DNA of 5,835 nt from Deltaproteobacteria bacterium. Its GTDB lineage: Bacteria; Myxococcota_A; Polyangia; Haliangiales; Haliangiaceae. The notes under the pieces are model-generated. The model was not told the DNA's origin, made no database searches, and was given only the letters and a program-made list of their open reading frames with translations. Below, in pieces: positions 1 through 5,386 of the stretch. Position numbers and translations under genes: made by a program. Location: NCBI GenBank assembly GCA_013813945.1, contig JACCQV010000729.1, positions 1 through 5,835 of the forward strand, given 5' to 3'. The stretch's first letter is position 1; every line of letters begins with the position of its first letter.

Positions 1-1516
1 GCTGCATGGGCTGCTGCAGGTTCGGGCGCAGCGGAGGGGAGATCTGGGGGCCTGGTCCCGGCGGTCCGGCCTGACCGGGGTTGCGGTTGTGCACGGTGCC
101 TGGCGCGTACTCGTCGGTCGATTCCACGGCGGGTGGCGTCGGAAGCCGCGAGCGCAGGCTCGGAACATTGGGTAACCCGGGAAGCGGAAGCGGAGGCGGC
201 TGGGTGGCGGCCCGCGGGCGGACCCGCTCGGGGGCCGGCGTGCGGCGACTCGTGGGTGCGACGAGCCGGGTCGCCTCCTCGCCGTCGAACACCTGGAGCG
301 GCTCGATCGAGTCAAGTGCTGCGCGTGCGACGGTCGGCTCGTCGGTCGGGCGCTTGTTGCGCTGCGGTGGAGAGTGGAGCTCGGCCGAGTCGCGGGTGTG
401 CTCCGCGGCGCGCAGCATCTTGAGCTGATCACCGGAGAGCTGGGCGAGCCGCGTCTCCTCCTCCTCGAACCGATCGATCACCTGCCGCGCTGCGGAGAAC
501 CCCTGGCCGTCCTTGTCGCGCAGCGAGAACGCATCCGCCGTGCGCAGCCGGATCACCGTCGCCTCGGTTTGATCGCTGGAGTCGAACCCGCCCGATTCAC
601 TCTGCCGCTGGATCTGCTCGGCGTCGTCGATGATCTTCGCGAGCTCGGTCGCCGGATCACCGACGGTGTGCTCGAGCGAGTAGCGCATCGACTGCAGTTG
701 CGCGCCGAACTGCCCGGCAGTCGGGCGCCGCTTCGGATCGCGTGACAGCGCCGCCATCAGCAGCGCATCGAGCTCCGGCGTCAGCCGCGAGTCTGCCTCG
801 CTCGGACGGCGGACCTGCGCCTCGCGCACCGCGCGCAGCGCTTCGAGATCGCCCATGCCGGAGAACAGGCGCTGGTTCGTGACCAGCTCCCAGATCAAGA
901 CCGCGACCGCGAACACGTCGCTGCGCGGTTCGATGTGCTCGTTGCGCGCCTGCTCCGGCGAGATGTACGCGAACTTGCCGCGAACTCCGCCGGTGCCCGT
1001 CTGCTCCTGCTCCGCGCGCTTCGCGATCCCGAAATCGGTCAGCTTGATCTCGCCAGCGCGCGACAGCAGGATGTTCGAGGGCGACACATCGCGGTGGACG
1101 AGCGACATCGGCTTGCCATCGGGCGCCTTCGCGGAGTGCGCGTGCTCGAGCGCCTCGCAGATCTCGGCGCCGATGTGGAGACACAGGTCGAACGGAATCC
1201 GCCGGCGACTGGCTTCGACCCCGCGCTGGACCGCGCCGAGGTCCTTGCCGTCGACGTACTCCATGACGAGGAAGTACTGCGCGTCATCGCCGAGGCCGAC
1301 GTCGAAGATCTGGACGATGTTGCGGTGCTTGAGGAGCGAGAGGACCTTGGCCTCCGCGATCAGCAGCTCGACGAACCGCTTGTCCTGCGAGAGGTGGGGA
1401 AGGATGCGCTTGATCGCGACGGGCTTCTCGAAGCCGCCGGCGGCCACGGCCTTGCCGCGGAAGATCTCCGCCATGCCGCCGACGCCGATTCGGTCGAGCA
1501 GCTCGTAGCGCGTCAC
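1..1516 (-). CDS. Hanks-type Ser/Thr protein kinase, N-terminal part (3' end beyond window)
   Basis: This is a cytoplasmic protein kinase that transfers ATP phosphate to Ser/Thr of partner proteins. It starts at GTG 1516-1514; an in-frame TAG lies five codons upstream and there is no other usual start between them. The frame stays open for 505 residues to the window edge. Visible motifs are the glycine loop GVGGMAEIF (11-19), AIK with Lys36, helix-C Glu55, catalytic loop HRDVSPSN (141-148, Asp143, Asn148), DFG (161-163), YISPEQ (184-189), Asp200 of the F-helix and the closing Arg264 in RDPKRRPT. The kinase domain ends near residue 280. The region 290-420 is charged and holds four Glu-x-Thr sites (Thr320, 355, 395, 416). 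From about 420 on it is a Pro-rich linker. No membrane segment is seen before the edge; many myxobacterial kinases carry one, plus a sensor domain, further on. Ser145 replaces the usual catalytic-loop Lys, as is common in myxobacterial kinases. The gene is divergent from the serine hydrolase. The kinase assignment is secure; its substrate and signal are unknown. Confidence 0.95.
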   Translation of the reverse strand, partial: MTRYELLDRIGVGGMAEIFRGKAVAAGGFEKPVAIKRILPHLSQDKRFVELLIAEAKVLSLLKHRNIVQIFDVGLGDDAQYFLVMEYVDGKDLGAVQRGVEASRRRIPFDLCLHIGAEICEALEHAHSAKAPDGKPMSLVHRDVSPSNILLSRAGEIKLTDFGIAKRAEQEQTGTGGVRGKFAYISPEQARNEHIEPRSDVFAVAVLIWELVTNQRLFSGMGDLEALRAVREAQVRRPSEADSRLTPELDALLMAALSRDPKRRPTAGQFGAQLQSMRYSLEHTVGDPATELAKIIDDAEQIQRQSESGGFDSSDQTEATVIRLRTADAFSLRDKDGQGFSAARQVIDRFEEEETRLAQLSGDQLKMLRAAEHTRDSAELHSPPQRNKRPTDEPTVARAALDSIEPLQVFDGEEATRLVAPTSRRTPAPERVRPRAATQPPPLPLPGLPNVPSLRSRLPTPPAVESTDEYAPGTVHNRNPGQAGPPGPGPQISPPLRPNLQQPMQ

Positions 1517-1525
1517 GTGAGGGCG

Positions 1526-1531
1526 AATCTA
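1526..1531 (-). promoter_or_regulatory. Candidate -10 element (TAGATT) for the kinase gene
   Basis: On the minus strand the hexamer TAGATT is preceded by TGC, giving an extended -10 look (TGnTANNNT). It ends nine bases before the GTG start of the kinase. No purine-rich ribosome binding site lies between it and the GTG; the stretch is pyrimidine-rich. If used, the transcript would begin about two or three bases before the start codon. No good -35 is visible. This is an inference from position and from the same arrangement at three other starts in the window. Confidence 0.4.
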
Positions 1532-1563
1532 GCACGCGATCGGCGCTCACCACACGCTCGGAG

Positions 1564-1569
1564 TACAGT
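1564..1569 (+). promoter_or_regulatory. Candidate -10 element (TACAGT) for the serine hydrolase gene
   Basis: TACAGT is followed by exactly six bases and then the GTG at 1576. That would put the transcription start on the start codon itself and make the mRNA leaderless. A GGAG at 1560-1563 is an alternative reading as a ribosome binding site, but its 12-base spacing is long. No recognisable -35 is present. The 59 bp between this gene and the divergent kinase would have to hold both promoters. Confidence 0.4.
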
Positions 1570-1575
1570 GCGCAG

Positions 1576-2655
1576 GTGCACCGGATCGCGGCACTTCTCG
1601 ACGATGCGCTCGAAGGGGGCCTCGGCTCGGCGGCCGCAGTCTCGATCGGCGATCAGGGTCGTGAGGTCGCGCGGCTCGTCCGTGGGCTGACCCGCCGCCT
1701 GCCGACGCCCGGCGTTCCGGTCGATGAGCAGACGTGGTTCGATGTGGCGTCGCTGACCAAGCCCGTCGCCACGGTGGCGTCCGCGATGGTGCTCGTCGGG
1801 GCGGGTCAGCTCGGCCTCGGCGATCCGGTTCGCCGGTGGTTGCCCGGCGCAGCCTCGACCGGCACCGTGCGCGAGCTGATCGGTCACGCGGCCGGGTGTG
1901 CCGCGCACGTCGAGTTCTTCCGCAAGCTGCGCGTCGGCTCGCATGCCGATCCGCGCGCCGAGCTCGTTGGGCTCGCGGCGGCCGAGCCGGCCTCGGCTCC
2001 CGGCGTGTCTGCGGTTTACTCGGACCTCGGCTACATCATGCTCGGAGCGATCATCGAGCGTGCGGCGAATGCTCCGCTCGAGGATGCGTTCACGGATCTG
2101 GTCGCGGAGCCACTCGGGCTCGCCGCACGGTTTCCGGGCACCAGCACGATCTCGGTCGCAGCGGCCACCGAGCTCGACGATCGCGAGGGTCAGTCGTGGC
2201 TCGTGCAGGGTCGCGTCCACGACGAGAACGCGTACTTTGGCGGCGGCGTGTGCGGACATGCGGGGCTGTTCGCTCGGATCGGCGACATCGCGACATTCGC
2301 CGCCGCGATCCTCGATACCGCAAACGGACAGCCGCGTGGTCGGCTCCGCACCGAGACGGTTCAGCAGTTCCTCTCGGACAGCGCGGCGCCGGAGACATCG
2401 TGGCGGCTTGGCTGGGACACGCCGTCGCTGACCCCCGGCGTCTCGCAGGCCGGTGATCGGTGGCCGCGCATCCACGCCGTCGGCCACCTCGGTTTCACCG
2501 GCACCTCGTTGTGGCTCGACCTGCAGCGCCGCCGCTGGGTTACGCTGCTGACCAATCGTGTTCACCCGAGTCGCGGCGGCACGAGTGCCGAGGCGATCAA
2601 GACTCTGCGCCGCGCCGTCAACGACGCAGCCTTTGCCATGCTGGAGCGAGAATGA
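1576..2655 (+). CDS. Beta-lactamase-family serine hydrolase (PF00144 type), cytoplasmic
   Basis: This 359-residue protein belongs to the class C beta-lactamase/esterase/DD-peptidase fold. Members acylate a serine to hydrolyse esters, amides or peptidoglycan fragments. The nucleophile motif is Ser59-Leu-Thr-Lys62. The second motif is Tyr148-Ser-Asp150 within YSDLGYIMLG, where many relatives have Tyr-x-Asn. The third is His304-Leu-Gly306 followed by FTGTSLWLD, which takes the place of KTG. The segments DENAYFGGGVCGHAGLF and LLTNRVHPSR are typical of the non-lactamase branch of this family. No signal peptide or membrane segment is visible, so it probably acts in the cytoplasm, unlike true beta-lactamases. 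The GTG start is chosen because it begins just before the conserved N-terminal helix and sits six bases after a -10-like hexamer. The stop overlaps the lipoprotein start by four bases (ATGA). The true substrate is unknown; antibiotic resistance should not be assumed. Confidence 0.92.
   Translation: MHRIAALLDDALEGGLGSAAAVSIGDQGREVARLVRGLTRRLPTPGVPVDEQTWFDVASLTKPVATVASAMVLVGAGQLGLGDPVRRWLPGAASTGTVRELIGHAAGCAAHVEFFRKLRVGSHADPRAELVGLAAAEPASAPGVSAVYSDLGYIMLGAIIERAANAPLEDAFTDLVAEPLGLAARFPGTSTISVAAATELDDREGQSWLVQGRVHDENAYFGGGVCGHAGLFARIGDIATFAAAILDTANGQPRGRLRTETVQQFLSDSAAPETSWRLGWDTPSLTPGVSQAGDRWPRIHAVGHLGFTGTSLWLDLQRRRWVTLLTNRVHPSRGGTSAEAIKTLRRAVNDAAFAMLERE
2643..2646 (+). promoter_or_regulatory. 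Ribosome binding site GGAG for the lipoprotein gene
   Basis: GGAG lies inside the last codons of the serine hydrolase gene, five bases before the ATG at 2652. It is the clearest Shine-Dalgarno in the window. It fixes the lipoprotein start at 2652, although the frame is open further upstream. Together with the ATGA overlap it indicates translational coupling. Confidence 0.75.
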
Positions 2656-3479
2656 ACAAGCTGGGAGCGCTGATGGTGTTCGTCGTCGGTTGCAGTGACG
2701 GCGGCGGTGGTGGAGGCGGTGCGGACGCGCCCAGCGGATCCGATGCGCCCGGCGGATCGGATGCACCGCGACCGACGAAGACCGGCCTGGTGTTCATCCA
2801 GAGCTACACCGCCGAACAACCACCGGGGACGATGATCCGCGGCGGCTCGGCGAGCGCGTCGTTCTCGACCGCGGCTTGCCCGAGCGAGACGCACGGCGAT
2901 TGCCAGGTCTCGAGCTGCTCGCAGACACCGGCACCGGTCAGTGCCGGCACGATCACGATCACGGGCGCAGCGCTGCCGCTCTCGCTGGTACCCACTGCGG
3001 CGAAGACGTACCCGGCGTCCAACTCGACCACGCAGGCCTACTTCACGGGCGGTGCGACGGTGATGTTCGCGGCGGCAGGCGGCGATGTTCCTGCGTTCAC
3101 GCTGTCACTGGCGACACCGACGAGACCGACGATCACCGCGCCGGCCGAGCCGCCGTCGGCATCGCCGTCTCTCATGGTCACGCGCGCGAACCCGTTCGCG
3201 GTGAGCTGGACTGGCGGAAGCGGCAGGGTGCAGGTCTGGCTGTTGGGCGGCGGCGGGTCCGGTCCGACGGTGAAGTGCCTGTTCCCCGCGAGTGCCGGCT
3301 CGGGCGCGGTGCCGGCGTCGGCGCTCGCGATGTTGCCGGTCGGGCAAGGCAGCTTCGCGATGGCCGCGATTTCCGAGGCCGAGATCACGATTGGCGACTA
3401 TGGAGTCACGGCTCAGGGCTATTACAACGCGGTGTGGCCCGACGGCTCGATCGTCAGCGGTCCGACGATGGTGCAGTAG
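2652..3479 (+). CDS. Putative outer-membrane lipoprotein with Gly/DAP linker, function unknown
   Basis: This is a 275-residue protein that I do not recognise. The N-terminus MNKLGALMVFVVGC has a short hydrophobic stretch and a lipobox-like Val-Val-Gly-Cys with Cys14 as the lipidation site. The +2 residue is Ser, which suggests outer-membrane sorting. The signal peptide is short (13 residues), so lipidation is likely rather than certain. A seven-Gly run (17-23) and two and a half copies of a six-residue DAP-Gly/Ser repeat (25-39) form a flexible tether. The exported body is rich in Thr, Ser, Ala, Gly and Pro and looks like beta structure. It has four cysteines (76, 84, 89, 209) that could form two disulfides. 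The C-terminal part has SWTGGSGRVQVWL near residues 192-204 and ends with a Trp-Pro-Asp-Gly segment. The region upstream of 2652 in this frame is a shadow of the hydrolase gene, so the start is set by the GGAG and the lipobox. It is coupled to the hydrolase, and a hairpin follows the stop. Confidence 0.85.
   Translation: MNKLGALMVFVVGCSDGGGGGGGADAPSGSDAPGGSDAPRPTKTGLVFIQSYTAEQPPGTMIRGGSASASFSTAACPSETHGDCQVSSCSQTPAPVSAGTITITGAALPLSLVPTAAKTYPASNSTTQAYFTGGATVMFAAAGGDVPAFTLSLATPTRPTITAPAEPPSASPSLMVTRANPFAVSWTGGSGRVQVWLLGGGGSGPTVKCLFPASAGSGAVPASALAMLPVGQGSFAMAAISEAEITIGDYGVTAQGYYNAVWPDGSIVSGPTMVQ
2724..2768 (+). repeat. 18-bp in-frame tandem repeat, two and a half copies (Asp-Ala-Pro-x-Gly-Ser)
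   Basis: The units are 2724-2741, 2742-2759 and a nine-base partial copy at 2760-2768. They encode DAPSGS, DAPGGS and DAP. The copies differ mainly at wobble positions. The repeat follows a run of seven glycine codons directly after the lipobox and encodes the surface tether of the lipoprotein. Being a multiple of three, gain or loss of a unit would keep the frame. Confidence 0.8.
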
Positions 3480-3482
3480 CGC

Positions 3483-3523
3483 CGCGTTGGCACGCGCACG
3501 CTGACGATCCGCGTGCCGGCGTG
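3483..3523 (+). terminator. Hairpin downstream of the lipoprotein gene, possible terminator without U-tract
   Basis: The arms 3483-3496 and 3510-3523 pair over 14 positions. The inner eight are perfect (GGCACGCG with CGCGTGCC); the outer six include three G-U pairs. The loop is 13 bases. It starts four bases after the TAG of the lipoprotein gene, the expected place for a 3' end. No T-run follows (ACGTTGTGACAG), so this is not a canonical intrinsic terminator. It could be a non-canonical terminator or a 3' mRNA-stabilising stem. Confidence 0.45.
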
Positions 3524-3604
3524 ACGTTGTGACAGCGGTCGCTCGGCCGGTGGTGTTCGATCAGCACGTTACGCACTGGCGCGCACGTTGCTCAGTCCGC
3601 TCGC

Positions 3605-3988
3605 ATGATGAAGACGTTGCTCTCCGCCTCCGCCATCGTGTTCGGCCTGGGTGTGCCTGCGCTGGCACAACCGGCACCCGCGCCGAACGGCTCTGCGCCG
3701 CCGATGAAGATCGATCTGACCGTCAAGGTCGGCACCGAGACCCGCGTCCATCAGATCGTGGTCTCCGACGATAGCTGCGGCAGCGTCCACGCAAAGGCGC
3801 GTGACTTCGAGGACGAGATCCGGGTGTGCAGCAACATGAAGCGGGACGGTTTGCGGCTCGAGGCGAGCTGGAAGGTTCGCGCGAAGACGGCCGAGTATCA
3901 CGTCAGCTGGACGGCCGCCGTCGCACGCGGTGGCACGGTCGAGACCAGCAGCGCCGACGGAGCGCGGTTCACGCTTGCGGTGAAGTGA
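3605..3988 (+). CDS. Small Sec-secreted protein with two cysteines, function unknown
   Basis: This 127-residue protein is not one I recognise. It has a clear Sec signal peptide: MMKT, a hydrophobic core over residues 5-17, and Ala-Leu-Ala before Gln22 as the signal peptidase I site. A short Ala/Pro-rich stretch (23-33) follows, then a compact domain of about 90 residues with alternating strand-like segments. Cys58 (DSCGSV) and Cys75 (RVCSN) probably form a disulfide in the periplasm or outside the cell. ATG codons at 3605 and 3608 are adjacent; either gives the same signal peptide. There is no good Shine-Dalgarno and, unlike several neighbours, no TANNNT at the right distance, so its promoter is not identified. 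It has no lipobox. Its stop is one base from the stop of the convergent peptidase gene. Signal peptide and codon use support a real gene. Confidence 0.85.
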   Translation: MMKTLLSASAIVFGLGVPALAQPAPAPNGSAPPMKIDLTVKVGTETRVHQIVVSDDSCGSVHAKARDFEDEIRVCSNMKRDGLRLEASWKVRAKTAEYHVSWTAAVARGGTVETSSADGARFTLAVK

Positions 3989-3989
3989 G

Positions 3990-4922
3990 CTAGCGCTTGC
4001 CGTTGCGCTTCTTGCGCGGCTTCGCGGCGGCACGGACTTCACTGCCCGGCGCACCGAACATGCCGTTGACGCCGCGATCGGCGCACGCCCAGAGCGAGAT
4101 CAGGATCGCGAGATCGCCGAGCGCGCGGCGGCTCATCGACGCCGGGATCACGAGCCCGTAGGTCTCCGAGACAAACCGCAGATCGCGGAGGACGCGGAAC
4201 ACCTCGTCGCGATTGACGTCGCCGTGCCAGTACACGACGCGCGTCAGCAGCAGCTCCTGGTGCCGGCGCAGGAACTCGCCCATCGAGAGCGGCTCGGCGA
4301 TCCGGTGCGTCGGCGGTCGGCAGATCTCGAGCAGATCTTCGAGGTACTCGTTCCAGTGCCGGGCCAGGCGCCGGTTCTCGGGCCGGCGCAAGAACTTCAC
4401 GCGCTCGACGGAGAAGTCGCCCTTCACCGTGGTCCGGAACCGCGGCGTGACAGCCATCAGATCATAGAGGACCGGTGGGTTGTCCTTCACGTAGTCGACG
4501 TCGTGGTACTTCCACCGGTTGCGCAGCTGCGGCCACGTCTTCACCGACAGCAGGGGCTCATCGGTCGAGTCGGCGACCACGAAGCGCTTGTCCTCGGCGC
4601 GGAGCACCGTGATCCAGTGGCTCCACTCCTCGACACAGAGGAGCACGGGAGTCTGCTCCCGCAGGTGCTTGGTCAGGACCTTGCGAGCCTGCTCGGCATC
4701 CGTGCGCCGCTCGAGCACGAGGTCGCACTCGAATGCACGGGCGGCACGAGCGAGCTGGATCTCGTTGGTCCCGGACCACCAGTGCGTCTTCGCGGTCGAC
4801 GAGATCTGGCTGACATCGACCATGCGGCCGAGGGCGAGGAGGGCGTGCTTGAGTGCGAACGGACCACAGGTCCATTCGTTTGGCTGGGGGTAGAACCCCG
4901 TTCCCGTGAGGCCCTCTGCCAC
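3990..4922 (-). CDS. C39/papain-like cysteine peptidase domain protein with long C-terminal extension
   Basis: This 310-residue protein has a peptidase C39-like domain in its first ~125 residues. Gln13 (oxyanion hole) sits six residues before the nucleophile Cys19 in NEWTCGPFALKHALLALG. His102 in SHWITVL and Asp118 in VVADSTDEP complete a triad. The His-Asp spacing of 16 and the Gln-Cys spacing of six match, as I recall, the ComA/PCAT-type peptidase domains that cleave double-glycine leaders. Here no ABC transporter is fused or adjacent and no signal peptide is seen, so the protein is probably cytosolic. Residues ~125-310 match nothing I know. They are rich in Arg, Leu and aromatic residues, include a hydrophobic helix-like stretch (LGDLAILISLWAC), and end in a basic tail (KPRKKRNGKR). 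The GTG at 4922-4920 is chosen because an in-frame TAG lies four codons upstream and no other usual start precedes Gln13. A non-proteolytic role of the fold remains possible, though all catalytic residues are present. Confidence 0.85.
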   Translation of the reverse strand: MAEGLTGTGFYPQPNEWTCGPFALKHALLALGRMVDVSQISSTAKTHWWSGTNEIQLARAARAFECDLVLERRTDAEQARKVLTKHLREQTPVLLCVEEWSHWITVLRAEDKRFVVADSTDEPLLSVKTWPQLRNRWKYHDVDYVKDNPPVLYDLMAVTPRFRTTVKGDFSVERVKFLRRPENRRLARHWNEYLEDLLEICRPPTHRIAEPLSMGEFLRRHQELLLTRVVYWHGDVNRDEVFRVLRDLRFVSETYGLVIPASMSRRALGDLAILISLWACADRGVNGMFGAPGSEVRAAAKPRKKRNGKR

Positions 4923-4928
4923 CGCGAG

Positions 4929-4934
4929 ACTCTA
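4929..4934 (-). promoter_or_regulatory. Candidate -10 element (TAGAGT) for the C39-like peptidase gene
   Basis: On the minus strand TAGAGT is preceded by TGC and followed by exactly six bases before the GTG at 4922. This predicts transcription starting at the start codon. The string GTGCTAGA is shared with the kinase promoter candidate. There is no Shine-Dalgarno in the six-base gap. An inverted repeat abuts it on the upstream side. Confidence 0.45.
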
Positions 4935-4962
4935 GCACCCGCGGGGCATAAGGCGGGGGTGC
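4935..4962. repeat. Inverted repeat abutting the C39-like peptidase -10 element, possible operator
   Basis: GCACCC at 4935-4940 and GGGTGC at 4957-4962 are perfect complements with centres 22 bases apart, about two helical turns. Allowing a two-base bulge, CCCGC and GCGGG extend the pairing inward. Counting from a start at 4922, the arms lie near -13 to -18 and -35 to -40, where a regulator would compete with RNA polymerase. G+C-rich DNA gives many such repeats by chance, so this is only a candidate. Confidence 0.3.
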
Positions 4963-4989
4963 GGCGGCCGCTCCGGACAGCTGATTTGC

Positions 4990-5019
4990 GCTGAAAATTC
5001 AGGCCCTTGAGTCTTCAGC
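4990..5019. repeat. Nested inverted repeats around the stop codon of the 126-residue gene
   Basis: GCTGAA at 4990-4995 pairs with TTCAGC at 5014-5019. The same left arm can instead pair with TTCAG at 4998-5002, giving two mutually exclusive short stems. The stop codon of the minus-strand gene (5001-4999) lies inside the structure. The patch CTGAAAATTCAG is one of the few A/T-rich spots in the window. It could be a weak 3'-end hairpin of that gene; stems this short may also be chance. Confidence 0.3.
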
Positions 5020-5379
5020 CGCCCAGCGCCACCGCCGGCCGACGACGACATGCTCCCGGGGATGGGCCTCGATCAGGCGCCGCCACAGCAAAAGTGCCCG
5101 CCCGTGATCGGACCGGATCGCGGCCCGATCGATCGCATCGGTGACGAATCGGCGCTGCCGTTCGAAGTGATCCGGAGTCCACGCCAGCTCGGTGACGTCG
5201 AGCGCGCTGCCCGTGGTGCGCGATCGATTCTCGAGCCACAAGACCAGCTCGTGCTCCCACCGGTTCTGCGCGAGAGGCCGCGCTGCTTCCGCGGTCGAGC
5301 GCAGCATCTCGGCTGCGACCGCCGGCGATGTCAGGAGTTCGGAGGCGGCGCCGAGGCGGTGGTTGGTGAACACGACCAT
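4999..5379 (-). CDS. Hypothetical protein, 126 residues
   Basis: I do not recognise this protein. It starts MVVFTNHRLG and appears mostly helical, soluble and Arg-rich. It is unusually rich in Trp, with Trp-containing segments spread along it: RWEHELVLWLENRS, LAWTPDHFERQRRFV, LLLWRRLIEAHPRE and GRRWRWAAED. There is no signal peptide, membrane segment or cysteine. The frame is open further upstream, but that part overlaps the VanY-type gene in another frame and has no protein-like composition, so the start is placed at ATG 5379. GTG at 5388 is an alternative. A TANNNT hexamer seven bases before the ATG supports 5379. G/C preference at third positions supports coding. It lies 52 bases after the VanY-type gene and 76 bases before the C39-like peptidase gene, all on one strand, so joint transcription is possible. 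Confidence 0.7.
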   Translation of the reverse strand: MVVFTNHRLGAASELLTSPAVAAEMLRSTAEAARPLAQNRWEHELVLWLENRSRTTGSALDVTELAWTPDHFERQRRFVTDAIDRAAIRSDHGRALLLWRRLIEAHPREHVVVGRRWRWAAEDSRA

Positions 5380-5386
5380 CGACCGC

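Noticed and set aside
81..745. Plus-strand open frames across the kinase tail
   Set aside because: The minus strand carries a continuous kinase frame here. The plus-strand products are low-complexity Arg/Ser/Gly-rich shadows.
1513..1520. Perfect 8-bp palindrome TCACGTGA containing the kinase start codon
   Set aside because: A single short palindrome is readily found by chance and has no second copy or spacing partner here. The weak GTGAG/CTCAC pairing at 1517-1550 did not add enough.
855..1690. Overlapping plus-strand open frames of 217 and 251 codons across the kinase and the divergent intergenic region
   Set aside because: They lie opposite the kinase catalytic motifs. One would also run through the divergent promoter region and into the hydrolase gene in another frame.
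2460..2651. N-terminal extension of the lipoprotein frame upstream of 2652
   Set aside because: The extra 64 residues overlap the end of the hydrolase gene, are Arg/Pro-rich, and would bury the lipobox. GGAG and ATGA fix the start at 2652.
1576..2655. Reading the serine hydrolase as an antibiotic-resistance beta-lactamase
   Set aside because: It lacks a signal peptide and a KTG motif, and its signature segments fit the esterase/DD-peptidase-like branch of the family.
1513..2766. A 417-codon open frame on the minus strand opposite the serine hydrolase gene
   Set aside because: It is antisense to a protein with clear catalytic motifs. Its product is Arg-rich and low in recognisable order, as expected from the reverse of G+C-rich coding DNA.
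3527..3555. TTGTGA as a -35 element for the small secreted protein
   Set aside because: No acceptable -10 follows at 16-18 bases, and the only candidates nearer the ATG (such as CTCAGT at 3591) are poor.
4224..4994. A 256-codon plus-strand open frame opposite the C39-like peptidase gene
   Set aside because: It is a mirror frame of a convincing gene, with composition dominated by Arg, Leu, Val and Glu and no start signal or motif.
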